Below are positions 37,367 through 49,772 of a stretch of 64,000 bases of DNA, piece by piece. Origin of the DNA: Clavelina lepadiformis (taxonomy: Eukaryota; Chordata; Ascidiacea; Aplousobranchia; Clavelinidae); assembly GCF_947623445.1 (NCBI RefSeq), contig NC_135244.1:6014001-6078000 (forward strand), read 5' to 3'. The stretch's first letter is position 1. Every line of letters starts with the position of its first letter. Made by a program: the position numbers and the translations under genes. The notes beneath the pieces are model-generated. The model worked only from the letters and a program-made list of their open reading frames with translations, ran no database searches and was not told the DNA's origin.

Positions 37367-39348
37367 AACGAAAGCAACTAAGTAATTCTTTTCCAAGCTG
37401 CAAATAAGATAATATTACGAAAAATTACACACCATCGCTTGTATAAAATACTGTGCAATTCACTTGACAACTTGACTTGTGAAACATTTAATATATCTTC
37501 GTTTTAAAATCATCTCTTGATGTGGCTATTTAGAGAACACAGCGGTTATACATATAATGTTCTTTTTTGCAATTGTATCCCGCTCAGCGATTACCAACAC
37601 TTGCGATCACCGATTACTGTCTTGCAAATTACAACATTGCAGCATTTTGGTAAAACCAGCAGCAAAACTGCCCGTAGATTACTTACATGCTACTTCCTTT
37701 GTAAGCATGCAACTACACACATAGGGTAGGCTATCTATATCAAACTTCTTAGTCAAAACCTGTTTTCACTTCGCTAAGCGGCGCATTTAACAGTGAACAT
37801 CTGAAAGATAGCAATCGTGGGTTTGTTTGTTGTCTGACGTCACGATTCAGCTGATCGTCTTTCACGCATCAGCAAGCACTGAATCTTTTATCTGGTTTTT
37901 GAGTGTTGGGAAGACAGCAGGCTACCAGCACAGAAGAAACATTGAAAGCTCGGCGATGGATACCTTGCTTATGACGAGATAAGACGGTAATTGAAGAAAT
38001 GCAATAGTCGCTTTAAAATAGTTTTTTAGTTTTTCCTCTTCAACACAAACGCCGAGAGCATATGGGAGAAACGAAACCATTGTCGATAGTTATGACATGA
38101 TGCGTGTGCCACTTTCGTACTCTGTAATCAGTTACGTATGATTGCGTCATGGTTACGAAGTGGTTGATGTTTTAAGAGGTCACCTGCTTCGTGAACAAAA
38201 AAAATCTTACGCAATATTTGTGATGACTATGAAATTTCGTTCTGCTTAAATGATCTTTCGCGGTTAATGCGAAAGTGTAGGGCACCTTGAGTAAACACAT
38301 ATTTATAGTACAATAGGTTGAATAAAATTATATTACTTGCATTAATTTTTTATTCCTGTACGTGCTATGTTTTTTTTCAATAAGCTCAGCGTATTAAAGC
38401 ATTTCAAGTTGTGAATCGTGGGCAACGCTTTACGGTTTTAAAACGTCCATTTCATATCCTTGGTTTTATCCAACACAGGCCATGGAAATACGGATTGAGA
38501 TATTATCTGTTATTTATTTTAATCTCATTGGGTTTACTGAAACTGGGCCATGTGTGATATTATCTTTCATCTATGACCGGTTAGCTGAAACAGTGTTTGA
38601 ATTTTTTCAGATGATTCCTGAGGGGAAACGATTTTGCAATTGGCCCGATTAATTGTCGATTTCGCAATATGTTGTTTGTATGACGCAAACATGATGTACT
38701 ACGATTGTTATTCAGTGGTACAGTTCATATTTTGCTTGTCGTAAGCACCTGTGCTTTTAGGATTGGAAATCTCAATGTCGTTTAAGGCTGTAAGTGGATA
38801 TCAAATTTCGAGACATAATATTTGCTTTGATTAACTATTTATAATTTAAGGAGCAGCATAAGTATGATCTTTGAAAGAGGTTGTTCAATACACAAATTTT
38901 GTTGACAGTCTGTTAGGCATTATTATTATTGTTTAACATATAAATATATATATATATAGGCTAATATAAAATATATACCAAGTATTGGTATAAATCAAAT
39001 AGTAATTAAAATTTATGAAAAGTGTAGCCTTCCACATAGCTGGAATGAAATCAATTAGAAGAACATCTTTACTAAGAACAACTCATTTAAAAACGGTATA
39101 GTATAATTAATTGTTGAAACATTTGAAGCAATATAAGTTATAAGTGTGTTTCAAAAGAAAGAAATCTTAACTCTACTTTGCAATAGATTATATTTGCCTT
39201 GTGTAGTACTTATGAATGTACATTTAAGTTATTCAATAATACTTTGAGTGTAATTACGACACAAAATTGTTTTTGATATGCGGAATTTTAGCTGTTTGGA
39301 ATAATATGTTTATGACATGATGTATATATTATGTTTTAAATTTTATAG
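37367..39348. promoter_or_regulatory. Shared upstream region of two divergent SLC35G-like genes
   Basis: The two paralogues point away from each other across about 2 kb. Both start codons sit just after splice-acceptor-like sites (about 37398 on minus, 39348 on plus), so first exons and promoters must lie inside. The region holds a short TA repeat (about 38940-38957) and no coding sequence that I can support. Confidence 0.4.
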
Positions 39349-39350
39349 GC

Positions 39351-42300
39351 ATGTCAGAAAATACACCTACAGATACATCATCGCTTAAAATATACGATGA
39401 AGGTTTAGACAGCAGTAATGCAAGCAGTCAAATGGAGGAGGTCGTTTCTCCAGTGAAAGCACCTTTCGCTGGTTTTGGAATATTATGCTGTATCCTATCC
39501 GGCCTAATTTTTGCATTCAATGCGATGCTGGTCAAGTTGATACATTCAATTGATGCCGTGCAGCTATCAGCTAGTAGATGTTACATGCAGTTTATTATCC
39601 TTCTTCCTTATGTGTTCTACAACTGGAAGGTAAAATCCATCGATGTTTGTGGTGCTCCTGGAAACCTAAAATTTCTTCTTTTGAGAGGTTTAACTGGGTC
39701 GAGCGCTGCAGTCTTTCTCTATTTATCATTAGAACGCATCCCATTGGGTGATTCTGTCACTTTAACATTCTCAAATGTTATCTTTGCTGGTTGCCTTGCC
39801 TACGTGCTTTTGGGAGAGTCGCTAACTATTCTTGATGGAGTAATGTCGATTATTGCAATGACCGGAATTGTTTTCATTGCGCAGCCTGCCTTTATATTTG
39901 GTGGTTTGGCTAGTGAAAACACAGCAGAAAATTTTTTGGGAGTTACTTTTGCTCTTTTATGTGGTGTGTTTGCCGGTTTTACCTTTTTAATTGTGAGGAA
40001 ACTGGGAAAAGAAACACCTGCTTCACTGAATGTGTTTTATTATTCGGTCATGGGAGCAGTTTCCACAACATGTATCATCATCATTCGAAGATCTTTTGCA
40101 CTTCCTTGTTTCCATGAATTGTCATATCTTTTACTGCTTGGAATAAGTGGTTTGGGTGCTCAGATACTCATCGTTATTGGGCTTCAGTATGAGAGAGCAG
40201 CCACGTGTTCAGTACTGAGGGCGTTCCAGATAGTTTTCGTTTTTATTCTACAGGTAAATTACCAAGCATATCCATATGTATTACATAACTTGACCTATTT
40301 AAAAATATATGAAATATACGATGCATATGATGTTTTTGAGGATACAGTATTTGAAAGATATTGTGCAACGTTTGTGTTTTTTTTGATGACAAGCCTAAAA
40401 TCTTTGCGCAATGAATTTGTTGCCACTGTCCAGCACATAAATATGTTCTTTAAAACTGGCCATGTAAGACATGTAAGAAACAAAGAAACCAAAACAAAAT
40501 GTTTAGGAAGACACTATGAAGCTAATCTTTGAACAGTCACAATTGGTTTAGCAAAGGTCAATTTCCAAATTTTTAAAACCATTTTAAACTTGATGAGTTT
40601 GATGACTGTACCTAAAGTGTGTTACAACCTAGAATCCTAGATGAATGATGAGTCATTCCATGTATAATCAACCAGGCCCTGTAACCACTACTCTTGGATT
40701 TTGATAATTTCAATATATGTTATAGACCTTAGAAAAAGCCGAAGATTAAAAAAAAATTTTTGAAAATATCTCCAGGCGTTTTCGAGTTATTCAAATTTGA
40801 AATTTTCGCCACACGATGGCCTTTGGCTAGTGAGCACTGGTCACGCTTTATGATTTTCTTTAATATCTTTATTTCTGAAGGTAGAATAATGAAACAAATG
40901 TTGAATTAACCATTTTTGGGGTCAAGGAATTCATTTAAGCACATAAAAAAACCTATATCACACCTCCTTCATGGAGTAAATTAAGTTTTTTCATTGATGT
41001 CAAAGTTCAAGTTTACGATGCAATTACAAAAATAGCAATCGCATTGGAAACATAATTTTTGCACTTTTGTGTAGCATGGTTCATGTATTTTCATGTATCC
41101 AAAAATTGGAAACTTGTTTTTTGTTCTTTAGGAATAAAGTTGGTTTTAACAGCAAGCACGATTTTTAAGATTCTTATAAGATATAAAATGCAGATTTGAG
41201 CAATATCGTATAACTGGTCATGCATATATGCAAGGTTGAAATTCCAAGGCACCAACTGCTAGTGTTTAAAGATTATTCACCAAAAACATCAATTACTGCC
41301 TGCTAAAGGTGCACTCTGAGAGAGGTTACAGTAAATTTGACTTCCTTTTTGAACTTTAATTTTGCCTACTCCTATTTTGATTCTTATTATTTTATTATTA
41401 TTATTGTTATTATTATTTTGATTTCATCTATGTATGAAAATGATGAATTTACCCGTTTAATCCCTGGAATTAAAGATTATGTAAGTGTTTTCAAAAATGT
41501 TCATAAGCAAAAGAGGCTCATTTTGTGTAATTTGAAGGAATTATATGCCACATTTTGTGAAAAATATCCCGAGCTGAAGATTGGATTCTCAAAGTTTTGT
41601 TCCCTCCGTCCCAAATGGTGTGTCCCCGTATCGTCCAAAGGCAGTCATTCTGTCTGTGTGTGCATCCAACATCAAAATTCAATCCTTCTGGTTAATGCTA
41701 CCAACAACAATGAAACATACAAAACATTGATTGACAAAATAGTGTGCAGCACGGAGAACAAAATGTGCGTGTTGCATCGTTGTGAACAATGTCCTGGGTC
41801 TCAAGCACTAGAAGGCTTTTTGCTTGCACAGTATGATGAGGAACTTGATGATGAAGTCCAATGCCAACAATGGAAGTCTACAGACACGATGGATCTTATC
41901 ACGGTGTTAATGATGAGATATGAATGGATTCAAGAAATTGTAAGAGTTTTGGATGATCTTACGAAGCATTCATTCATAACTAAATGCCAATCTAGATACT
42001 TAAACTCCAGAAAGAGTTCTTTAACAGATGATAATTGTGTGATTTTGCTGGATTTCGCTGAGAATTACACTTTTACAATCCAAGATGAAGTAAAAAGCTA
42101 TCACTGGAACCAGCAGCAATGTACAATCCACCCCGCTGTTGTGTATTACATGCATGATCACATCTGGTCAGATGTAGGTCTTTGTAAGCTAGCTGTCTTA
42201 ACCAGTCATTTAACAGTACTTCCAACACCATCACATGGAGATTTCCCGTGACTGCTCGGAAAAAAGGACCAACACGCTTCCAGGTTGAAATCACACTTGT

Positions 42301-44627
42301 GATGGCACAAATTCAGCATATTTTTATACTGTCCAGCGCAACCGTCCGAGAAATATTCAACTTTAGTAATGGTGCTGGACAAGCTTGGAATCAATGCAGT
42401 GAGTTTGTACAAAAGCCCATGCACAAAAGCTGTGTCATGTGTTAAGTCATCTGAAACAAAGCAAAATGACTGCTGCACAACAGCGGGGTGGATTGTACAT
42501 TGCTGCTGGTTCCACTTTGTACTTCATCTTGAATTGTTAAAGTGTAATTCTCAGCGAAATCCAGCAAAATCACACAAGTATCATCTGTTAAAGAACTCTT
42601 TCTGGAGTTTAAGTATCTAGATTGGCATTTAGTTATGAATGAATGCTTCGTAAGATCATCCAAAACTCTTACAATTTCTTGAATCCATTCATATCTCATC
42701 ATTAACACCGTGATAAGATCCATCGTGTCTGTAGACTTCCATTGTTGGCATTGGACTTCATCATCAAGTTCCTCATCATACTGTGCAAGCAAAAAGCCTT
42801 CTAGTGCTTGAAACCCAGGACATTGTTCACAACGATGCAACACGCACATTTTGTTCTCCGTGCTGCACACTATTTTGTCAATCAATGTTTTGTATGTTTC
42901 ATTGTTGTTGGTAGCATTAACCAGAAGGATTGAATTTTGATGTTGGATGCACACACAGACAGAATGACTGCCTTTGGACGATACGGGGACACACCATTTG
43001 GGACGGAGGGAACAAAACTTTGAGAATCCAATCTTCAGCTCGGGATATTTTTCACAAAATGTGGCATATAATTCCTTCAAATTACACAAAATGAGCCTCT
43101 TTTGCTTATGAACATTTTTGAAAACACTTACATAATCTTTAATTCCAGGGATTAAACGGGTAAATTCATCATTTTCATACATAGATGAAATCAAAATAAT
43201 AATAACAATAATAATAATAAAATAATAAGAATCAAAATAGGAGTAGGCAAAATTAAAGTTCAAAAAGGAAGTCAAATTTACTGTAACCTCTCTCAGAGTG
43301 CACCTTTAGCAGGCAGTAATTGATGTTTTTGGTGAATAATCTTTAAACACTAGCAGTTGGTGCCTTGGAATTGCAACCTTGCATATATGCATGACCAGTT
43401 ATACGATATTGCTCAAATCTGCATTTTATATCTTATAAGAATCTTAAAAATCGTGCTTGCTGTTAAAACCAACTTTATTCCTAAAGAACAAAAAACAAGT
43501 TTCCAATTTTTGGATACATGAAAATACATGAACCATGCTACACAAAAGTGCAAAAATTATGTTTCCAATGCGATTGCTATTTTTGTAATTGCATCGTAAA
43601 CTTGAACTTTGACATCAATGAAAAAACTTAATTTACTCCATGAAGGAGGTGTGATATAGGTTTTTTTATGTGCTTAAATGAATTCCTTGACCCCAAAAAT
43701 GGTTAATTCAACATTTGTTTCATTATTCTACCTTCAGAAATAAAGATATTAAAGAAAATCATAAAGCGTGACCAGTGCTCACTAGCCAAAGGCCATCGTG
43801 TGGCGAAAATTTCAAACTTGAATAACTCGAAAACGCCTGGAGATATTTTCAAAATTTTTTTTTTAATCTTCGGCTTTTTCTAAGGTCTATAACATATATT
43901 GAAATTATCAAAATCCAAGAGTAGTGGTTACAAATTTTAAAAAAATTGGTTGATTATACATGGAATGACTCTGATATTAATCAAAAACAGCCTCTTTCCT
44001 GAATGGTATAACAACACAATAGGTGCATGCTATCACTCATCTCTGGTAACGACAGTTCCTGGTTAACTTCCACACACATTATGTTGATGAGATATTTAGT
44101 TGATTTCACAGATTTGCTTTTGGTTCCATTGTAAAGCTACCATTTCACCTCATTATTTTGCTGATGAGCGAAAGTGCATATGAGTACGTCATCAGAGGGT
44201 TATTGAATCACTTCCAATGTTTTTGTTTGTAGAATGGTCCACTTGACATAAAATAATAGCAGCAGAGAAGGTGCTCAAGCAAACAGCTTTTTTTAATATT
44301 GCTGCTATTACGAACACCAAAAACTGCTTGCATAAATAAAAACCGTCGCTTACACTCTTGCAGAAGATTGTAAAGTTTAAATTGCTTTTCTACTGCTCTT
44401 CGTAGTGTGTTGTTCTCCCTTGTTGATACCAATAATTAATCTATCTTTGCCTCTTCCTGTAATACTTGTCATTGCTTCCTATTTTATAAATATAGATTAC
44501 CATCCTAAACGATGCTCCTTCAACACTGAGTCTGATCGGAGCAAGTCTGATTTTTGTCAGTATCTTTGTGATCGCACTACGAAAGTTTTACAACCTTCTG
44601 AATCGGCGCCAGCAAAAGCGGAATTAG
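39351..44627 (+). CDS. SLC35G-like (EamA-fold) transporter, plus copy
   Basis: Exons 39351-40253 (301 codons) and 44496-44627 (44 codons with stop) join in phase 0 into 344 residues. The first exon ends FILQ at a GTAAAT donor. The last exon begins ITILNDAPSTLSLIGASLIF and aligns residue by residue with the last exon of the minus-strand paralogue (VTVLHDTPSYLSLIGAGLMF). About ten transmembrane helices in two EamA halves; probable SLC35G/TMEM20-type membrane transporter with unknown substrate. The frame runs on into the intron to 40532, which would give a 393-residue read-through form lacking the last helix; I take the spliced form as real. The 4.2-kb last intron contains a 3.3-kb hairpin transposon, yet both splice sites are intact. 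Confidence 0.85.
40650..43971. mobile_element. Giant-hairpin DNA transposon with 1.49-kb arms and a DDD-type transposase relic
   Basis: Ends GAGTCATTCCATGTATAATC and its reverse complement are flanked by a perfect 4-bp duplication TGAT (40646-40649, 43972-43975). The arms, 40650 to about 42136 and about 42478-43971, are near-identical inverted copies. Each carries the same roughly 250-codon transposase N-terminal part, starting after a TTA/TTG-rich run (KRLILCNLKELYATFCEKYP, then DFAENYTF). The central ~340 bp is single-copy and, on minus, encodes the C-terminal part (EYFSDGCAGQYKN, HGKSPCDGVG). The Asp positions (DFAENY, SDGCAGQ, CDG) suggest a DDD RNase-H-like catalytic core. A 4-bp duplication fits the Sola superfamily, but that assignment is tentative. 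The right arm has a small deletion and the left arm lacks the C-terminal half, so it cannot encode a full enzyme from either arm. Confidence 0.82.
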
Positions 44628-45684
44628 AGCCATCTGGATGGTTTCAGAATACAACAAAAGCTTCGTCCGAAATATTTGAAGCCCGTTTTGTCATATGTGT
44701 TTATTCCCGAAACACGAAGTAACCTACTTGTTTATTATCTGTTTCTTATCACACAAGCAATTGACCATTATATTGCGTTGATTAGCCACACGCTCGTGTT
44801 TTCCTGCTTGATGTAAAAAGACTGTTTCTCATATGAGCTAGCTGCGAAAATAAGCTTGTGCGCTATCCGCTTACTACATAGATTTACAGGCGCAGATTTA
44901 TGATTTTTAAAAGTATACTTTTAGTCCTTTTTCATCCTGAGTTTTGTACAGTTCCCATTTTCATATTTTAGAAAATACTATTTTAGTGTTTTGCCAAACG
45001 GTTGACGCTCTGTATTTGATACCGTCTGTTCAAAGAAAAGTTAGTTCAACTTCTGTCACTAACTAGTGCATTTGCATCAATGAAATTTAATAAGCGCAGT
45101 TTTGGTTGCTTTTTAGGCTATAATATAACTTATTGTACACAACGCAATAGACTTTGTTTAGTGCTGTAGATTGTAGGGAAAATATTGCTGTCCGTGTCAT
45201 ATACTGTGCAACTTTGAAACTGCCATATTTGAAGTGGAAAATGTCTATGATTTAACAATACTTTAAATTTTGTTCTTCACCTTATTGTAAATTGCATAAA
45301 CTTGTCTTCAGTCTTTTGTTTATTCGGTTAATTGATGCTGTGCGTATTACACATGTACGCCAATTCGTCTATTCTGGTACGGCTTATATTCGAAATTTAA
45401 AACTACCCTATACTGTTTTACCTATACAGTACTCAGATTTGTATCTAACACTACAGGGAATGTAGTTTGGTCTATGATTTTGCTTTGGCTGACGTAGGCC
45501 AAGTTCCATTCTTTTGCGTACACAATATTTAAAGTTTCCATCACCGTCATTTTTGCTTGCTGGCTGCAAATTGCTGTGAGCAATTCTTGGTACGACTGCG
45601 TGTATTGTATTGTGCCATATATGCGCTTTAATTCGTAAAGAAGAAACGACGCATATATGCAATTTATCAATGTAGTGGGTTTAG
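44628..45684. other. Intergenic region between the SLC35G-like gene and the ferritin cluster
   Basis: 3' flanks of two convergent genes. A minus-strand 88-codon frame at 45422-45688 overlaps the ferritin-like stop codon but resembles no family and follows no acceptor, so it is not called. Confidence 0.4.
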
Positions 45685-46737
45685 TCATAGTGAGAAATAT
45701 TTCTTATCGATTAAGAATTGTCCAAGCCCTTCCCCCACTCTTTTGACGTTGGTCATCAGATCTCGTAGCTCCTTCATATGAGCGACGTGATTGTGCAAAC
45801 AATTATCTTGAAGAAAACCTTGCAACTGCAAAAAATATGCATAGCCTATATATAGTATACTTGACTAGAATACTCCGCGTAAATGTGCGTCGTTAATGGT
45901 GTTTATAGCGTCCATACCTACCTATACCTACACAATACAAATTATTAGGCATCGTGGTTGTTTAGTTTAGTGTAACAACGTTGAAAGCTCGTTCACTTAA
46001 CTTATTTCAAAAACTGATTTATGGACCCCGGCAAATTGCATAAAATTGGCGGCACCAATTTAGGTTGGGCCCTGTTTTTCTTCAGCTTTGAGTTAACGAG
46101 CTTCCCCTGTCCACTACACTACCTCTGGGCAATGAAATCATACCGACTAACCTATTTTGATAAACATACTTACAATACCTCTGGGTCATTAACTGCGCTG
46201 TTATACAACTTCAAAACGCTTTTGTTTGTGACTTCTTCTAACGTTGAAACGTATGTAATAGTGTTCTCTATACTGAGCTGAGTTGAATCCAAACTAGGAG
46301 GTTTCTAAAAAATTTGAAATTTAACTTACAATAAACGTAATTACGTGTTATCTGCCAATAAAATAATTTAGGCCAACTCATGTGGCTAAAATCTGTGACT
46401 AATATTTTGCAAGTATAGGCTACCGTAATTTTAGTTGCAACAAACATTCCGCCTCTGGTGTTCAGGTACGACATCATATGTTCAGCTTTTTCTTGCAGTT
46501 CATCAGCACGTTTACGCAGCTTAGCAGCGACTGATTTCATCGCCACATGATCTCCGTCGAAGATGTAGCTCTGCAAATGCAAAGCAATGTACTACATAAC
46601 GTTCTTTAATCTTTAGTTCAGGTTGTTCTAATCATACATTACGACTTAATATTTACCAACTCTTTGTAAGCGTAACTTCCATATAATTTCAAGTTTATCA
46701 TTCGATTCAACTCGTCTTCGAAAACAAACAAAGCCAT
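45685..46737 (-). CDS. Divergent ferritin-like protein, probably without ferroxidase activity
   Basis: Exons 46737-46657 (27 codons), 46570-46424 (49), 46304-46179 (42) and 45825-45685 (47 with stop) give 164 residues. Exon boundaries and phases match the neighbouring ferritins exactly. Recognisable parts are NLKLYGSYAYKEL, AEHMMSYLNTRGGMF, TLEEVTNKSVLKLYN and EGLGQFLIDKKYF, so the four-helix-bundle fold is kept. Compared with H-ferritin ferroxidase residues, E27 is replaced by K, the E62 position by L, H65 by K and Q141 by H; Y34 and E107 remain. It also lacks the N-terminal segment seen in the other copies. The intact frame and splice sites argue for a real gene; a role as a non-catalytic subunit, like L-ferritin, is inference. 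Confidence 0.8.
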
Positions 46738-48545
46738 AGTAGCCTAAAGTACAAAATCTTCGACAAAAACGTCAATCAAAGCTGAAAATAAATCCGCAAG
46801 TATTGAAGTTGTTTGTATGTGTCTGCATGCATGCAATACAGTTCTGCAAAACGTTCTAGTGTTCTTAGATTACAGTATAACATCACGGCGGAAATGATTG
46901 AAGTACAGTCATGCTAACCATTTTAAGCGTTGGTTCTACTAACAAATACCAACTAAAAGAATGTCACTTCAGTTATAAAGTACAGCTCGGGAATCAGTTT
47001 CAATATAGCATTTTACAAGCAACGCAACTGTACAACATCCAACTGTCTAAAACTCTAAAACAACCGACAATGGTAAAACAACAGATAAATCAACGAGGTA
47101 GACCTCAGGCGCCGACAAACTGCAAAGCACTGGTAACCCTCGGGTAAATTTTCTACAAAATGTTTGAGCTCATTGTGTTGTAGTAATTCTTCTACAGTCA
47201 GTGGTTCTCAACCTTTTTTGGCTTACGGCACCCTGCAAACAACCAAAAGATTTGGCGGCACCCACAGTCAAACCAATAGGTTTCTGCATTAAATAAAAAT
47301 AAATTTCGCAACCGTTTTCCTGGACTAGTGATTAGTGCGCAATAACTTGCGGCACCCTTGCGAAACGTAAATGGCTCCCTGGTTGAGAACCACTGTAATC
47401 TACACGGCTTTTACTTCATTGACAAAGTCTTCATTAAACATTTGACACGATGCCTTTATGATTAGTTTACTTGCAATAAAGTGTTGCCAGTTTTGCAGAA
47501 AATGTGAAATATTTAAGTTAGCTGTAGCTGATTGTTTTTGGATTTGCGAAAACGTTGGAGATATGTAGACAGTGGAATTTCAAGGCATTTAAGTACGCAA
47601 ATTAACTTTGTCTGTCCAGTTAGTCGATCAAACGGTTAGGAGAAAATGTTGGGTTTTGGTTTAATATTTTGAACTTGTGCTATGTTTTCCACCAGACATA
47701 ATTTCAACAACAAATGATGCTCGACTGTTGATTGAATTCTTTAATGAACTAACGTTTCCCAAACCCATGATCAGTGATCTTCGCCGGGACAGGTTGCAGT
47801 AATAAAGAACTTTTCTCTATTATTGTAATATACCCTGAGAAAGCTCACCCACATGAGTTTGCAAAACGTTGGTTTATTAAAGAATACAATCACTGGTTGA
47901 GCATCTCTTGTCTTTGAACTTCTGTTCAAGAGGTGTGTGCAATAAAAAGTAATGCTTACACGTTCTTTTACCTCCTGTGGATAAAGATCGTAAAAATATC
48001 TAAGTTGATAGCACAGAGATATAACATCTCTATGATGAATTGAGAGACCTTGCTTGTCGAGATCGTAACGTCATATGATTTCGCGTGACTAAGCATAATT
48101 TTGGTCACCGTCATATGCTGACAGGTTTTGACGTCACCATAACAAATATGTCGGTCCGCTACCAGCACAGGGGTTCCATAATTATCCATTTTGTACTATA
48201 GTGCTACTATACCTTTACTGGCCTACTACCCATTGTTGCAGTGACACAATGCTATCGTCGCATGATGTAACCAGTGTAGGCCAAACTGTGCACGGACGTA
48301 TTAAAAAAAAAAACGTTTATTGACTGCGTATATTTCATGTAGCCTACGTAAAAGGAACGTATGTTATTGCTTACCTCAAGAGAATATGTCAGCAACTCAA
48401 TGAAACATTATAATAGATTATCTTGTGAAAGGGTTGCTAACGGTTTGACTTTGTTACAGCGCTTTAATAAACTAAGTTGAAACCCAGTTTTAGCTACTTT
48501 TTTCTGAAGGAAGGTTTTCTAAAAACAGAAGTCGAATTCTTAAAA
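46738..48545. promoter_or_regulatory. Divergent intergenic region of the ferritin cluster
   Basis: Lies between the minus-strand ferritin-like gene and the first plus-strand ferritin, so it contains both upstream regions. It also holds a small hAT MITE (47199-47395). A 73-codon minus-strand frame at 47968-48189 ends near a donor-like AG|GTAAAAG but has no homologue I know. Confidence 0.35.
47199..47395. mobile_element. 197-bp hAT MITE related to the element in FABP gene B
   Basis: Begins CAGTGGTTCTCAACC and ends GGTTGAGAACCACTG, the same 15-bp inverted ends as the 665-bp element at 19546. The interior differs (CGGCACCC repeats). No clear 8-bp duplication remains, so it is either older or its flanks were altered. 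Confidence 0.75.
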
Positions 48546-49772
48546 ATGGCTGAACAGCAAATAGTGAAGGTACCTTCTGCTTTGGTTTATGGTTGTATAA
48601 ACTGTTATTTACTTGAACTTAAGCTAAATGATATAGGTACGTGTAGAAAGCAAGAAGCGTTTGTTAACAACTTAAAGCTTCAAACAAGTTGTTAAAGTTG
48701 CTTGCATCAGCTATGGTGAAAATATAAAGATGCGTGTTAATTATACATGCTGTTTTCAGCTGTCCATAATTTTAGCCTGGTATGTGTATGTTTACAGACT
48801 GAAGCTGGACTATGGGCAAAGAAGTGCGAAGAAGAACTAAGCAAACATATCAACCTTGAATTGTACGCAGCGTATGTCTACACAGGCATGGTAAGTATGT
48901 CGGTATGATCAGGGTAGCCTAATTATTTTTCTTTGCTTCGGGTCTTCCTGTCTATAATAAGCAGGTTAAAAGAGTTGGCGTAGCAAATTACCCATAAATT
49001 TTGTCGGTGTCCTTTAACCAATTTCCTGGCACTTTAGGGACACTTCTTCAATCGTGATGACGTTGCACTGGAGAATGTTTCCAAATTCTTTAAAGAAAAT
49101 GCTGTGGAAGAACACGAACATGCAAATAAGTTGATTGAATATCATAACCGTCGCGGCGGAAACACCACCTACTTTTCGATTCAGGTTGAACTTATTTTAG
49201 GATTGGATTATTAAGCTAACTGCAATCTGCAGATCTGTTCATGAAACAACATGTGTTCTATATTTATTATTTTGGAACGTATCATTTTGATATTGGAAAA
49301 AAAACTTTTTGCCGTTTGTAGCCGTCGAATCATTTTGACCCAAAGACCTTCAACACAATGAAGGCAATGCAATGTGCTCTTGCACTGGAGGTTAATGTGA
49401 ACAACAGTTTGCTTGTATTGCATGAAGTTGGAAATGGAGATCCAGAGGTAAAAGGTTTTTGTTACTACTAGAAACATATAACTAGAGTTTTTCTTCATTA
49501 CTGTTTAATCGGTGCCCCATTTATTGAATATAGAACTTTACAACAACTTAATGAAATTCTGGTACACGTTTTCTATGCATTACCTAATGAAAGTGGTGCG
49601 GTTATGTGAATATGTGCTTTTTTCTACAAAGTTTCAAGATTTCCTTGAAGAATTTCTTCATGAACAAGTCATAGCCATAAAACAATTAAAAGACTTCATC
49701 ACGCAGCTGAAACTTTGTGGTCCTGGTCTTGGAGAGTACATGTTCGACAAGCATTTCAGAAGCAGCGATTAA
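48546..49772 (+). CDS. Ferritin, H-type, copy 1
   Basis: Five exons, 48546-48569, 48798-48890, 49038-49184, 49322-49447 and 49632-49772, give 176 residues. Ferritin is a 24-subunit cytosolic iron-storage cage whose H-type subunits oxidise Fe(II). The ferroxidase set is complete: E and Y in [10 protein letters not shown], the EE/H set in [10 protein letters not shown] in ALEVNVN and Q in FLHEQV. The start MAEQQIVK is short, with no signal peptide, so a cytosolic protein is expected. It is more diverged than the next two copies (for example [20 protein letters not shown]) but shares all intron positions with them. Confidence 0.9.

Noticed and set aside
37367-37396. Extension of the minus SLC35G-like protein upstream of MSDTSN
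   Set aside because: The upstream codons have no ATG, only a TTG, and lie just after a splice-acceptor-like site, so they are probably 5' UTR.
39351-40532. Single-exon 393-residue reading of the plus SLC35G-like gene
   Set aside because: The paralogue has an intron at the same codon, a GTAAAT donor is present at 40254, and the matching last exon exists at 44496.
41337-42251. Independent host gene encoded by the 304-codon plus frame
   Set aside because: The same protein is repeated on the opposite strand at 42442-43275 inside an element with inverted ends and a TGAT duplication; it is a transposase part.
45422-45688. 88-codon minus frame overlapping the ferritin-like stop
   Set aside because: Lies in the expected 3' UTR, no homology, no splice evidence.
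47199-47395. Clear 8-bp target duplication for this MITE
   Set aside because: TCTACAGT on the left and TAATCTAC on the right do not match, so no duplication is claimed.
47968-48189. 73-codon minus frame between ferritin genes, ending near a donor-like site
   Set aside because: No family resemblance and no second exon; kept only as a note.
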